This document shows, piece after piece, positions 8,752 to 17,677 of a stretch of 50,057 bases of DNA; the stretch's first letter is position 1; the number at the start of each line of letters is the position of its first letter. Source of the DNA: Ideonella sp. (GTDB lineage Bacteria > Pseudomonadota > Gammaproteobacteria > Burkholderiales > Burkholderiaceae_C); the NCBI GenBank assembly GCA_016721465.1, contig JADKIA010000014.1, forward strand, positions 1-50,057, given 5' to 3'. Under the pieces are notes generated by a model. The model was not told the origin of the DNA. It searched no databases and saw only the letters and a program-made list of their open reading frames with translations. The translations under genes were made by a program, and so were the position numbers.

Positions 8752-10242
8752 TCAACCCACGCGGGTCAGCACGGGCGGGTCGTAACGCTGCTCCACCAGT
8801 TCAGGCGCCGGCATGTAATTGCGCATCGTGAGGTTGAAGTTGCCGCTCTTTGGCGCGGGCAACCAGTTGCTCAGCTTGTCGTCCGACGGCCGCTCGGCCT
8901 GGATGTAGATGCGCAGGCCGCCGTCGGCGTCGAACTTCAGGCCCTTCATGTTCTCGCGGATGGCCCAGCGGTTGATCTCGTTGACCACGAGGTTGAAGTC
9001 CTGGTACATCGTGAACGACCAGAAGGCCTCGACCTTGGGGAACTGATCCTTGCGCATGTACAGCTCATACTTGCCCTTGCTGTTCAGTCGCTCGCCGTTC
9101 TGGTCTTGCGAGGCCCAAAGGTAGGTGCACTCGAAGGGCGGGTGCGCGACGATGCCCCACAGTGATTGCCAGGCCGATCGCATCACATAGTCAGTGGTGC
9201 GCGCCTGTCCGACCTCGCGTGGAAAGTAGAACCAGCCGTTGACCGAGCGCGCCCAGGGCCGCTCGATCTGGCTGCGCAGCGCCGGCACGCCGTCGCGTGC
9301 GGCGCGCGCCAGGCCGCGTTGGGTGTCCGGGTCGTTCTTGGACAAGTCCATGCCGGGCCCGATATTCACTGTCTTGAAGCCCTGCAGCATGATTTCGTCC
9401 GATGCGGGGGGCGGGTTCTCGATCAACATGTGGTTCAGGATCAGGAACGGGCGCATCGGGTTGCCCGCGAGCTTGGCCGTGTTGAAGACGTTGTAGTCGT
9501 CGGCTGCGAAGGAGCGGCCGGCCAGGAAGTCGCCCATCGGCGTCAAAGCGGCCTTGGCGAATTTCGCTTTGGCCCAGGCCACGTCTTTCGGGTCGTCCTG
9601 GTCGATGCGCAGGCGGTAGAGCAGGAACAGCCACTTCTGCTCGCACTGCAGCACGCGGTCGAACTTGGCCGCAGGAACCTCACCCTTCCAGCCTGGCGGC
9701 AGCAGAAGGAAATTGCCGAAGATCGGCCCACCCGAGCGCTTGCTGATGTAGGCGAAATTGTTGGTGTACAGATCCGACAACTGGATCGATGCGTAGCGAC
9801 CCTCCGGGTTGTCGCTGGAGATCACCATCGGCCCCTTGCGCAGGTCGACGAAGGCACCCATGTAGACGGTGTCGGTGTTGAACGAGCCGCCGTAGCGGTA
9901 GTTCGATGTGGCCACGAATTCCTTGGTCTGGATCCAGGAGTTCATCGGCCTTTGAGCGGCGGTCGGGTCGTTCGACCAGGTCCACTTCAGGTTGGCCATG
10001 TAGATCAGCGGGAAGCCATATTCGATGGCCTGCATGCCCATGGCGTAGGCGTGAGCCTCACGCGGCGTGCCCACCCCTTCCTGGCCTTGCAGCAGGTCGA
10101 GCTGTCCGCGCTGACGGTCGGCGCCGTACGGGTTGGAAGCGGCAGGGGCGGCAGGGGCGGTCTGTGCCAGGGCCGGCGTGGCGCCGGCCATGCCGCCGCC
10201 CAGCGCCAGCAGCGCATTTCTCATCAATTCGCGTCGTTCCAT
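8752..10242 (-). CDS. DUF1254/DUF1214 exported protein A
   Basis: A protein of the DUF1254-DUF1214 family (COG5361); biochemical role unknown. The N-terminus MERRELMRNALLALGGGMAG ends in PALAQ and looks like a Tat-type signal (RR-x-L-M, hydrophobic stretch, A-x-A). Family landmarks: AYAMGMQAIEYGFPLIYMAN, FNTDTVYMGAFVDLRKGP, GRYASIQLSDLYTNNFAYIS, LLLPPGWKGE and, near the C-terminus, FWSFTMYQDFNLVVNEINRW and LSNWLPAPKSGNFNLTMRNY. The ATG at 10242 is preferred over 10248 because it lies 6 nt after GGAG. Last gene of the lipid locus, downstream of a hairpin, and one of three paralogues in the locus. Confidence 0.85.
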   Translation of the reverse strand: MERRELMRNALLALGGGMAGATPALAQTAPAAPAASNPYGADRQRGQLDLLQGQEGVGTPREAHAYAMGMQAIEYGFPLIYMANLKWTWSNDPTAAQRPMNSWIQTKEFVATSNYRYGGSFNTDTVYMGAFVDLRKGPMVISSDNPEGRYASIQLSDLYTNNFAYISKRSGGPIFGNFLLLPPGWKGEVPAAKFDRVLQCEQKWLFLLYRLRIDQDDPKDVAWAKAKFAKAALTPMGDFLAGRSFAADDYNVFNTAKLAGNPMRPFLILNHMLIENPPPASDEIMLQGFKTVNIGPGMDLSKNDPDTQRGLARAARDGVPALRSQIERPWARSVNGWFYFPREVGQARTTDYVMRSAWQSLWGIVAHPPFECTYLWASQDQNGERLNSKGKYELYMRKDQFPKVEAFWSFTMYQDFNLVVNEINRWAIRENMKGLKFDADGGLRIYIQAERPSDDKLSNWLPAPKSGNFNLTMRNYMPAPELVEQRYDPPVLTRVG

Positions 10243-10305
10243 GTTCATCTCCGTTGCATGCCAAGGGGCCGGTGGCCGAATTTGGCGGGTTCACCTGACT
10301 GGAAA

Positions 10306-10330
10306 GCGACCGGCGTCGCAAGCCGGTCGC
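10306..10330 (-). terminator. Hairpin between alkyl-sulfatase and DUF1254 gene A
   Basis: Perfect 9-bp stem GCGACCGGC / GCCGGTCGC (10306-10314 and 10322-10330) with a 7-nt loop, just downstream of the sulfatase stop on the minus strand. It is followed only by TTTCC, so it may attenuate read-through rather than fully terminate. Confidence 0.55.
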
Positions 10331-10351
10331 CAGGGGATCGGCAGCGCGGCT

Positions 10352-12328
10352 CTAGCGCGCGACGATGGGGAAGATGCCCGGCGCCTTCTCGATCATCGAG
10401 AAGAAGCGCGCCAGGTCGATCGTGCTGCCGGTTATCTTGGTCTGGTCCGACATCAGCAGATCCTTGGCACCAGCCTGCCCGGTCATCATCTGCAGGAAGA
10501 AGGCCTTCGTCAGCGTCAGCGTGGCGTTGGCATCGTTCTCGGGCGGCGCCTTGCGGTGGTGCAGCACGGCGTTATCGATCTGCAGCACGTAGCTCTCGTT
10601 CAGGTCGCGGAACACGAGGTTGATTTTGAGCCGGCTGTCGCCCGCCTTGGCACCGTCGAGAGAGGCCGCCATGCGCTCCAGAAAGCGCTCGATCGGCGCG
10701 TGCTGCAGCATGTCGAGGAGGATGTCGATGGTGATGCCCTTCTCTGGCCCGCCCTGGCGCAACTCGAGCGCCCCCGTGAGGTAAAAATTGCGCCAGGGCG
10801 CCGACTCGGCCCTGTAGCCCATCTGCTCGAAGGACTGCGCCATCAGCTCGCTCGCCGCCTTGTTCTTGGGGTCGGCGTAGACGGCATGCTTGAGCAGTTC
10901 GGCAGCCCAGCGGTATTCACCCGCGTCGAACGCTGTCTGCGCGGCGGCGACCACCTTGTCGATGCCACCGGCCAGGGCGACGTAGCGTTTGCCAGCCTCG
11001 ACCGGCGGCAGCGCGTCCAGGTTCGCCGGATGGGCGTCGAACCAGCCCAGGTAGAACTGGTACACCGCCTTGACGTTGTGCTTCACGGTGCCGTAGTAGC
11101 CGTGCACATTCAAGTGGTCGTCCAAGGACTTCGGCAGCTGGAAGTTCTCGGCAATCTCGCTTGCCGTCAGGCCGGCATTCATCTGTCGCACGGTCTGGTC
11201 GTGGATGAAGCGGTAGGTGTCGCGCTGCTTGACCATGAAGTCGCGGATGCGCTCCTTGCCCCACACCGGCCAATGGTGCTGGTTGAAGAGCACCTCGGCG
11301 TCGGCGGCGTAGGTGAGCGACCCGTCGATGTAGTCGGCCCACTTGAGCGCATCGCGAACCTTGGCGCCACGCAGCGTGTAAAGGTTGTGCAGCGTATGGC
11401 TCAGCATCTCGGCGCCGCCGAAGGCCTTCTTCTCTGGCAGGTAGAAGACGAACTCCGAGGGCGCCTCGCTGCCCGGCACGTTGTGGAAGACGAAGCGCAC
11501 GCCGTCGATCGTCAGTTCCTGGTGCGGCTGGTCGACCACGAGGTTCGGCGCCAGGATGCCCACCTGGCCATAGGCCACGGCTTTGCCCAGCCCGTTGTCG
11601 ACCGAGCCCTTGGCGTCACGCGGCAGGCGACTGCCGTACATGTACATCGAGCGCCGCGACATCGCCACGCCCATCATGATGTTCTCGCTGGTGGCTTCTT
11701 CCATGAAGCCGGCCGGCGCGACGACCGGAATCTTGCGCGCCTTGACTTCTTCGGCCGAGACGACGCCTAGCGCGCCGCCGAAGTGGTCGACATGGCTGTG
11801 CGTGAAGACCACGCCCGACACCGGCTTGTCGCCCAGGTGCTTGCGCGCGAAGGCCATGGCCGCGGTCGCCGTCTCGCGCGCGGTCAGCGTGTCTACTACG
11901 ATCCAGCCGCTCTTGCCGTCGATCAGCGTGATATTGGCGAGGTCGAAGCCGCGCAGCTGCCAGATGCCATCGCTGACCTTGAACAGGCCGATCTGGTTGT
12001 TCAGCAGCGCCTGCCGCCACAGGCTGGGGTTGACGGTGGCGGGCGCCGCGCCCTTGACGAAGTTGTAGCTGTCGAAATCCCAGATCAGCTTGCCGGCCGC
12101 GTCCTTCACCTGTCCCGTCGGTGCGGCGATGAAGCCTCGCTTGGCGTCCTCAAAGCTCTTCGGGTCGTCCAGCGGCAGTGCCTTGGCGACGGCATCGTTG
12201 ACCGCCAGCGTGGCGGGCGAGGCGTCGCCCGCTGTGCCACCCGCCCCGGTGTTCTTGCCGCATCCGGCCAGCAGGACGAGTGCGGCCACGAGCGTGGCGG
12301 CATGGGTGCAGATATGCGCGGTCGACAT
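10352..12328 (-). CDS. SdsA-type alkyl sulfatase, lipoprotein
   Basis: Zinc-dependent alkylsulfatase of the metallo-beta-lactamase superfamily, expected to hydrolyse alkyl sulfate esters to alcohol and sulfate. The start MSTAHICTHAATLVAALVLL runs into AGCG, a lipobox, so it is probably an envelope lipoprotein. The metal motif THSHVDHFGG (HxHxDH) is near residue 180. Later come FNQHHWPVWG, NVHGYYGTVKHNVKAVYQFY and YLGWFDAHPANL, all standard for SdsA/BDS1-like enzymes, then a dimerisation region and a C-terminal SCP2-like domain (FRDLNESYVLQIDNAVLHH, FFLQMMTG). The start at 12328 follows GGAG. It lies 22 bp after the ligase stop, in the same operon. Confidence 0.92.
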   Translation of the reverse strand: MSTAHICTHAATLVAALVLLAGCGKNTGAGGTAGDASPATLAVNDAVAKALPLDDPKSFEDAKRGFIAAPTGQVKDAAGKLIWDFDSYNFVKGAAPATVNPSLWRQALLNNQIGLFKVSDGIWQLRGFDLANITLIDGKSGWIVVDTLTARETATAAMAFARKHLGDKPVSGVVFTHSHVDHFGGALGVVSAEEVKARKIPVVAPAGFMEEATSENIMMGVAMSRRSMYMYGSRLPRDAKGSVDNGLGKAVAYGQVGILAPNLVVDQPHQELTIDGVRFVFHNVPGSEAPSEFVFYLPEKKAFGGAEMLSHTLHNLYTLRGAKVRDALKWADYIDGSLTYAADAEVLFNQHHWPVWGKERIRDFMVKQRDTYRFIHDQTVRQMNAGLTASEIAENFQLPKSLDDHLNVHGYYGTVKHNVKAVYQFYLGWFDAHPANLDALPPVEAGKRYVALAGGIDKVVAAAQTAFDAGEYRWAAELLKHAVYADPKNKAASELMAQSFEQMGYRAESAPWRNFYLTGALELRQGGPEKGITIDILLDMLQHAPIERFLERMAASLDGAKAGDSRLKINLVFRDLNESYVLQIDNAVLHHRKAPPENDANATLTLTKAFFLQMMTGQAGAKDLLMSDQTKITGSTIDLARFFSMIEKAPGIFPIVAR

Positions 12329-12350
12329 GGGCCAACTCCAGTACTTAGGT

Positions 12351-13985
12351 TCAGGCGACATCGCGCAATTCCCGGCGCAGGATCTTGCCCACGGCGGACT
12401 TGGGCAGCGCGTCGATAAAGCGCACGATCTTGGGCACCTTGTAGCCTGTCAATTCGGTGCGGCAATAGGCGACCACTTCGGCTTCGGTCACCGTGGCGCC
12501 CGGCGTCTTGACCACGAACAGCTTCACGGCCTCGCCGGACTTCTCGTCAGGCACGCCCACGCAGGCGCACTCGGCCACGCCGGGGCAGGCACTGGCCACG
12601 GCCTCGACATCGTTGGGGTAGACGTTGAAGCCCGAGACGAGAATCATGTCCTTCTTGCGGTCGACGATCTTCAGGAATCCACGCTCGTCGAACACGCCCA
12701 CGTCGCCGGTCTTGAAGTAGCCATCGGCAGTGAACGCGGCCGCGTTGGCTTCGGGCTTCTCCCAGTAGCCGCTCATCACCTGCGGGCCCTTGGCGCAGAT
12801 CTCGCCGGCCTGGCCAATGGCCACCTCATGGCCATCGTCGTCCAGCAGCTTGATGTCGGTGGATGGCAGGGGCAGGCCCGTCGTGCCACTGAACTCGTCG
12901 ATGTAGGGCGGGTTGAAGGACAGCACCGGGCTGGTCTCCGACAGGCCGTAGCCCTCGCGGATGAAGCTGCCGGTGATGGCCTTCCAGCGGTCGGACACCA
13001 CGCCCACCACCGCCGAGCCGCCGCCGCCGGCCAGGCGCAAGCGCGACCAGTCCACGTCCTTCAGCCCGGGGTGCTGGGTCAGGCCGGCGTAGAGCGTGTT
13101 GACGCCCATGAACACGGTGGGGCGCGCGGCCTTGAGCACGCCGACGAAGGCGTCCATGTCGCGCGGGTTGGCCACCAGCCAGTTCTCGGCGCCCACCGAG
13201 AAGTAGGTGATGAAGTTCACCATCAGCGCGAAGATGTGATACAGCGGGATCGCGGTGACGATCACGTCGTCGCCAGGCCGCGTGGCGTCGGGCATCATGG
13301 CCTTGAACTGCTCGGTATTGGCCACCAGGTTGCGGTGCGACAGGGTGGCGCCCTTGCTCAGACCGGTGGTGCCGCCGGTGTACTGCAGGAACAGTGTGTC
13401 GGCACCGTTCAGGGCCACCGGCACGCGTTGCAGCGCCTTGCCGGCATCGAGCGCCTGGGCGAAAGGCACGGTGGCCGCCAGTCGCGCATCCACGGGCGGG
13501 CCGGGCAGCGCGGCGCCCAGCGCATCGCCGGGGCTCACGGTGATGACGGTCTTGATGCGCGTCTTGCCGAAGATCTCGGCCAGCACCGGCGTCGAGCCGC
13601 TGAAGATCACGATGGTCTCGCAGCCGGCGTCGTTGAGCTGATGCTCCAGCTCGCGCGGCGTGTACAGGGGGTTCACATTGACCTGCACCGCGCCGGCACG
13701 CACGATGCCCAGGAAGGCCAGCGGAAAGGCGGCGAAGTTGGGTGACATGACGGCGATGCGGTCGCCCTTCTTCACGCCCAGTTCATGCTGAAGATAGGCG
13801 CAGAAGGCGGCCGACAAGGTGTCGACCTCGGCGTAGGTCAGCGTCTTGCCAAAGCTGCGAAAGGCGGGCTTGTCGGCATAGCGCAACATGGCGCCGTCGA
13901 GCAGTTCGTTGATGCTGCGGTAGCGGTCGGCGTCGATGTCGGCAGGGGTGTTGCCGTAGGACTTGATCCAGTGTCTGCTGCTCAT
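12351..13985 (-). CDS. fadD: Long-chain fatty-acid-CoA ligase (FadD-like)
   Basis: AMP-forming acyl-CoA synthetase that activates fatty acids to acyl-CoA. Motifs in order: LQYTGGTTGLSKGATLSHRN (P-loop-like A3 motif), AIPLYHIFAL, GYGLSETSPVLSFNP (A5), FKTGDVGVFDERGFLKIVDR (A7-A8, with the TGD aspartate), KDMILVSGFNVYPNDVE and LPKSAVGKILRRELR (A10 lysine). Length about 544 residues is normal. The start MSSRHWIKSYGNTPADIDAD has AGGAG 6 nt upstream. Gene order (ligase, sulfatase, WS/DGATs) suggests that fatty acids produced by alcohol oxidation are activated here. Confidence 0.95.
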   Translation of the reverse strand: MSSRHWIKSYGNTPADIDADRYRSINELLDGAMLRYADKPAFRSFGKTLTYAEVDTLSAAFCAYLQHELGVKKGDRIAVMSPNFAAFPLAFLGIVRAGAVQVNVNPLYTPRELEHQLNDAGCETIVIFSGSTPVLAEIFGKTRIKTVITVSPGDALGAALPGPPVDARLAATVPFAQALDAGKALQRVPVALNGADTLFLQYTGGTTGLSKGATLSHRNLVANTEQFKAMMPDATRPGDDVIVTAIPLYHIFALMVNFITYFSVGAENWLVANPRDMDAFVGVLKAARPTVFMGVNTLYAGLTQHPGLKDVDWSRLRLAGGGGSAVVGVVSDRWKAITGSFIREGYGLSETSPVLSFNPPYIDEFSGTTGLPLPSTDIKLLDDDGHEVAIGQAGEICAKGPQVMSGYWEKPEANAAAFTADGYFKTGDVGVFDERGFLKIVDRKKDMILVSGFNVYPNDVEAVASACPGVAECACVGVPDEKSGEAVKLFVVKTPGATVTEAEVVAYCRTELTGYKVPKIVRFIDALPKSAVGKILRRELRDVA

Positions 13986-14037
13986 GTCGGTCTCCTGTGT
14001 CGTGCGGTCGGCCGTCCGGTGGATGGCCCGGCGGCGC

Positions 14038-14517
14038 CTATTTGTGGGTCTTGAGGTACTGGGTGAGGTAGGCCAGTTCGTCTGCGCAGCCGGACTCGAC
14101 CTGTCCCAGCGCAAAGCTCTCCACCACGCGGCCCAGCAGGGGGACGCTGCACTTGCACTTGTGCGTGATGCGGTAGACGCAGCCCTTGCCCGAAGGCGCC
14201 AGCTCGAAGCTGGCACTCATCTTCACGGGCTGGCCGACAGCCTCCATCGTCAGCGTGCCGGTGTGGCCGCCCTCGCCCGGCTTGGCCCAGATCTCTTCGA
14301 AGACCAGGTCAGACTCGGGCGACAGCACCTTGGCCACGATGCCCGGCAGATCGCGCCTGACGCGCCGCTTCATGCTCAGGCTAACGCCGCCGGCGCTCTT
14401 CTTGGCCATGACCTTGGCGCTGAGCTCGCCCAGCGCGGCGCTGCGCGCTTCCAGCCACTTGGGGTCGGTCAGCAGGGCGAAGACCTTGTCGATCGGGGCG
14501 CTGTATTTCTGTTCCAC
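14038..14517 (-). CDS. DUF2505-like (SRPBCC-type) protein
   Basis: A 159-residue protein with the layout of DUF2505/SRPBCC lipid-binding folds: YSAPIDKVFALLTDPKWLEA at the start, EIWAKPGEGGHTGTLTMEAV in the middle and YRITHKCKCSVPLLGRVVES with a C-terminal amphipathic helix (SGCADELAYLTQYLKTHK). It starts with GTG at 14517 after GGAG. No signal peptide. Placed between the ligase and a DUF1254 gene; a hydrophobic-ligand carrier is a reasonable but unproven guess. Confidence 0.7.
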   Translation of the reverse strand: MEQKYSAPIDKVFALLTDPKWLEARSAALGELSAKVMAKKSAGGVSLSMKRRVRRDLPGIVAKVLSPESDLVFEEIWAKPGEGGHTGTLTMEAVGQPVKMSASFELAPSGKGCVYRITHKCKCSVPLLGRVVESFALGQVESGCADELAYLTQYLKTHK

Positions 14518-14570
14518 GGCAAGTGCTCCTTCGAGGCTCAGAGGTATTTCGCGATCAGGATATTCGGCAC

Positions 14571-14676
14571 CTGAAGGTCATCGCGGCGATGCAGGCACAA
14601 CCGGTGATCGAGAAGATCCTTTCCCACCGGGGTCTGCAAGCGCGTGCACCGCCTCGAGCGCCGGCCCGGGGTCAAG
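14571..14676 (+). pseudogene. Short transposase C-terminal remnant (IS91-like)
   Basis: The plus strand reads LKVIAAMQAQPVIEKILSHR then GLQARAPPRAPARG, which resembles the last ~35 residues of IS91-family transposases (consensus roughly LKVI..I..P.VI.KIL.HLGL...PP...PAR). Nothing upstream belongs to a transposase. A 100-bp scar between two intact operon genes. Confidence 0.5.
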
Positions 14677-16069
14677 GCAGTCGCTCGATGCCAGGCAGCA
14701 CGTAGGCGCCGCTCAAGGCCTTGGCCTGCGGCTCGTACATGCGCATGATCAGCCAGAACGCGCCGTCGTTGCCGGTGGGCAGCCAGTTGTTGGCAGCATC
14801 GCCCTCGGGCTTGTCCCGCTGGACGTGAATGTCAATGGAGCCGTCGGCGTTGCGCTTGAGCGTGGGACTGCGGTCGCCGAAGGCATAGCGGTTGATCGGG
14901 TTCTCGCGCAGCTGGTTGTCACCCAGGTTGTAGAGCGTCACCGACCAGAAGGCATTGACAGGAGGCAGCTGACCGGCAGCGAAACGAATGCGGTAACGTC
15001 GCCCGCCACTCAGCGGCTCGTTCTGGGCGTCGCTGAAGGCCGGCAAGTACATCGCCTCTTCGGCGCGGTTGGCACCATATCCGACCATGCCGACGGTGGA
15101 GGCGAGCAGCCGGTTGTCTTCGTAGTGACCGAGGTTGGTTGCAAAGCGCCAACCGTTGCGCAGTTCGCCGTTCTCGTTGCGGTGGAAGACCACGCGTTTG
15201 AAGCCGACCTGGGCGGCCTTGGTCAGGCCACGGCGCTGCGCTTCGGTGAGCTTGGCCGGATCAAAGGTCAAACCCGGACCGATCCCCAGGCGGCTGGCGA
15301 GCATTGCCACCTCACCGTCCTGCGCGCGCACGCCGCCAAAGGCCCAGGCGCGGTTGAGCAGGCCAAAGAACTCCAGCGACTGCCACACCGGATTGTTCAG
15401 CTTCGTGTTGGGCACCGGGCTGGCCGGGTCGGCCTGCGGATACTTGGCAACCTTGTTCAGCGGCTCCAGCCGGTAGGTCTTGATCTCGGCAATGACCGGA
15501 TCGATGTCGGAGGCAACCTCCGGCTTCACCACGGTGCGTGCCTGCAGGAAGACGCCGGTGGTCGTGGCGTCGATGCGCGTCACGCCCTTGGGCAGGTCGC
15601 CTTTCCAGCCCGGGGGCACATACGCGTAGGTGCCCGCCGTTGACTTGACGCGCGATCCGACGTAGCCGAACGTATTGAGTGCCCAGTCGGTGGCCTGCAC
15701 CGTCCAGTAACGATTGGACGTCTTGGGAATGGTCATCAGCACCGGCCCCTGACGCAGGTCGAGCCAGGCCAGGCCATAGACGGTGTCGTTGTTGGGCGTG
15801 AAGTCGATGGTCGACTGGGGTGTGGCAAGGCCAGGGTAGACATTGAAGGCGTTGAGCGGGGCGTTGAGCGGCGCCTTCGGATGAATGTCCTTCTCCATCA
15901 ATATCTGCGAGCGCGCGTAGACCGCCCCCGTGACATAGGCCTGATAGCCCAGCGCAAAGGCTTCGGCCTCGGCCAACTCGTCGGGTAACAGTGCTTGGGC
16001 CTGCGTGGCGACGCTGAACAGGCCCATCGCGAGGACGCTGCACAGGACGGGAAGCTGGTGAAGTTTCAT
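14672..16069 (-). CDS. DUF1254/DUF1214 exported protein B
   Basis: Second member of the DUF1254-DUF1214 family, 465 residues. The N-terminus MKLHQLPVLCSVLAMGLFSV with VATQAQA is an ordinary Sec signal peptide, unlike the Tat-like leaders of paralogues A and C. Landmarks: FALGYQAYVTGAVYARSQ, FTPNNDTVYGLAWLDLRQGP, RYWTVQATDWALNTFGYVGS, VPPGWKGDLPKG and FWSVTLYNLGDNQLRENPIN. The start at 16069 follows AAGGAGA. It is only distantly related to A and C, so it was probably not produced by local duplication. Function unknown; export and genomic context suggest action on lipids or hydrophobic substrates outside the cytoplasm. Confidence 0.85.
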   Translation of the reverse strand: MKLHQLPVLCSVLAMGLFSVATQAQALLPDELAEAEAFALGYQAYVTGAVYARSQILMEKDIHPKAPLNAPLNAFNVYPGLATPQSTIDFTPNNDTVYGLAWLDLRQGPVLMTIPKTSNRYWTVQATDWALNTFGYVGSRVKSTAGTYAYVPPGWKGDLPKGVTRIDATTTGVFLQARTVVKPEVASDIDPVIAEIKTYRLEPLNKVAKYPQADPASPVPNTKLNNPVWQSLEFFGLLNRAWAFGGVRAQDGEVAMLASRLGIGPGLTFDPAKLTEAQRRGLTKAAQVGFKRVVFHRNENGELRNGWRFATNLGHYEDNRLLASTVGMVGYGANRAEEAMYLPAFSDAQNEPLSGGRRYRIRFAAGQLPPVNAFWSVTLYNLGDNQLRENPINRYAFGDRSPTLKRNADGSIDIHVQRDKPEGDAANNWLPTGNDGAFWLIMRMYEPQAKALSGAYVLPGIERLP

Positions 16070-16093
16070 GGGGTTGTCTCCTTCTGGGGGTGC

Positions 16094-16110
16094 CGGACCC
16101 GTTGGGTCCG
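16094..16110 (-). terminator. Short hairpin between aldehyde dehydrogenase and DUF1254 B
   Basis: Seven-bp perfect stem CGGACCC / GGGTCCG with a GTT loop in the 62-bp intergenic space. No T tract follows, so a partial terminator or mRNA-processing/stability hairpin is likely. Confidence 0.4.
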
Positions 16111-16131
16111 ATGAGGTGGATGCGGGAAGGC

Positions 16132-17640
16132 TCAGCGAAACTTCGCCAGCAGGTTCTTCGGCAACTGCTTGAGCGCGAAAAGCGCCTGCCGTCCCAGCGG
16201 CGCGTAGGCCACCTTGTCGATCAACATGCGGGTGCCGGCGCCGTAGGGCGGGATGATCCAGTCCAGCGTGCCGCCCGCGCCGCGCTCGAAGTAGCCGCGT
16301 GCGTTGGAGAACTCGCGGAAGCCCTCTTCGCCGTGGTGGCGGCCCATGCCGCTGCCGCCCGAGCCGCCGAAGCCCATCGACGGCTGCCCGGCCTGCAGCG
16401 CGATCACGTTGACGGCGACGCCGCCAGAGTGGGTCTGGTTCGTCACCTGGTCGATGAAGGCCCGGTCCTTGGCAAAGACGTACAGGCCCAGCGGCCGGTC
16501 GCCCTTGTTGATGGTGGCGATGGCATCGGCCGTGTCGCGGTAGGTCTTGATGGGCAGAATGGGACCGAAGATTTCTTCGCGCATCAGCGCCAGGTCGTCC
16601 GACGGGTTGACCACCAGGTAGAACGGCATGTCGCGCTGGCCGGGCTTGAGGTCGGCGCCGATCTGGATGACCTGCGCGCCCGCAGCCCTGGCCTCGTCGA
16701 CCAGCTTGTTCAGGCGCGCCACATGGCGCTCGCTGATGATGCCGCAGGCATGCGGCGCCGCATTGTTCTGCGTGAAGTGGGTTTTCATGTGCGCCGCCAG
16801 CGCATCGGTGAAGGCCTTGACGCCCGACTCGGGCACCAGGCAGTAATCCACCGTCACGCACATCTGGCCGCGCTTGACGACCTTGATGCCGGCCACGGTG
16901 CCGATGGTGCGCGCGTCCAGCAGGCTGTCGGGCGCCACCACGGCGGGGCACTTGCCGCCCAGCTCCAGCGTGACGGGCACCAGATTGGCGGCGGCGGCCA
17001 GCATCACCTGGCGCCCCACGGCGCCGCTGCCGGTGTACATCAGGTGATCCCAGGCCAGCGTCGGGAAGAAGCGCGCCGTCTCCAGCCCGCCGTTGACCAC
17101 CGCCACCTGGTCTTCGTCGAAGGTGTCCTTGCACATCTCGTGCAGCAATTGGCCGCAGGCCGGCGATAAGTCGGATGGCTTGATGATCACGCGGTTGCCC
17201 GCACCCAGCTGGTCGAGCATGGGGCCGACGGCGATGTCGAACGGAAAGTTCCACGACACCATGTTGCCCACCACGCCCTTGGGCTGGTACTTGATGTAGG
17301 CCTTGGAGTCGCCCTGCGTGATCGGGTTCGAGGCCTTGACGACCGGCTGCATCCACTTCTTCACGTGGTCGATGTTGAACTTGGCGCGATCGAACATGCC
17401 CAGGATCTCGAGCAGGTCACCCTGGTCGTGCGAGTGGCCGCAGAAGTCGGCGTCCAGGGCCTGCAGGATCTTCTGCCGGTACTTGCGCATCATGCCGGGC
17501 ACGCGCTGCATCAGCTCGATGCGCTGCTCGGCACTGGGATACGGGTCGCGCAGGACGGCTGCCTTTTGCAGATGGAACACGCGCTCCAGTTGCGCAATCG
17601 CGGCCTGGTCCAGCGCCGGAAGATCGGAAAGATTCGACAT
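16132..17640 (-). CDS. Coniferyl-aldehyde-dehydrogenase-type aldehyde dehydrogenase
   Basis: NAD(P)-dependent aldehyde dehydrogenase, closest in pattern to coniferyl aldehyde dehydrogenases (CalB-like): an N-terminal RVFHLQKAAVLRDPYPSAEQ block, then QPKGVVGNMVSWNFPFDIAV, GAGNRVIIKPSDLSPACG, YTGSGAVGRQVM, the glutamate in VTLELGGKCPAVV and the catalytic cysteine in KRGQMCVTVDYCLVP. The C-terminus TRMLIDKVAYAPLGRQALFA suggests membrane association, as in long-chain fatty aldehyde dehydrogenases. The start MSNLSDLPALDQAAIAQLER (17640) has AGGAG upstream. In this locus an aliphatic aldehyde substrate, arising from wax-derived alcohols, fits better than coniferyl aldehyde. Confidence 0.9.
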   Translation of the reverse strand: MSNLSDLPALDQAAIAQLERVFHLQKAAVLRDPYPSAEQRIELMQRVPGMMRKYRQKILQALDADFCGHSHDQGDLLEILGMFDRAKFNIDHVKKWMQPVVKASNPITQGDSKAYIKYQPKGVVGNMVSWNFPFDIAVGPMLDQLGAGNRVIIKPSDLSPACGQLLHEMCKDTFDEDQVAVVNGGLETARFFPTLAWDHLMYTGSGAVGRQVMLAAAANLVPVTLELGGKCPAVVAPDSLLDARTIGTVAGIKVVKRGQMCVTVDYCLVPESGVKAFTDALAAHMKTHFTQNNAAPHACGIISERHVARLNKLVDEARAAGAQVIQIGADLKPGQRDMPFYLVVNPSDDLALMREEIFGPILPIKTYRDTADAIATINKGDRPLGLYVFAKDRAFIDQVTNQTHSGGVAVNVIALQAGQPSMGFGGSGGSGMGRHHGEEGFREFSNARGYFERGAGGTLDWIIPPYGAGTRMLIDKVAYAPLGRQALFALKQLPKNLLAKFR

Positions 17641-17677
17641 GTCAGTCTCCTGCTTGTGATCGGAAGAAGAAGGGGGC

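Noticed and set aside
9166..11770. Long plus-strand frames opposite the DUF1254 A and alkyl-sulfatase genes
   Set aside because: High-GC antisense shadows: no motifs, no ribosome sites, His/Arg/Gly-rich composition.
12351..14216. 621-residue form of the acyl-CoA ligase
   Set aside because: The upstream 77 residues overlap the SRPBCC gene in another frame and lack family similarity; AGGAG supports 13985.
14672..17356. A very long minus-strand open frame of almost 900 residues covering the DUF1254 B and aldehyde dehydrogenase regions
   Set aside because: Its first half is an out-of-frame reading of the aldehyde dehydrogenase. DUF1254 B has its own signal peptide, ATG and AAGGAGA at 16069.
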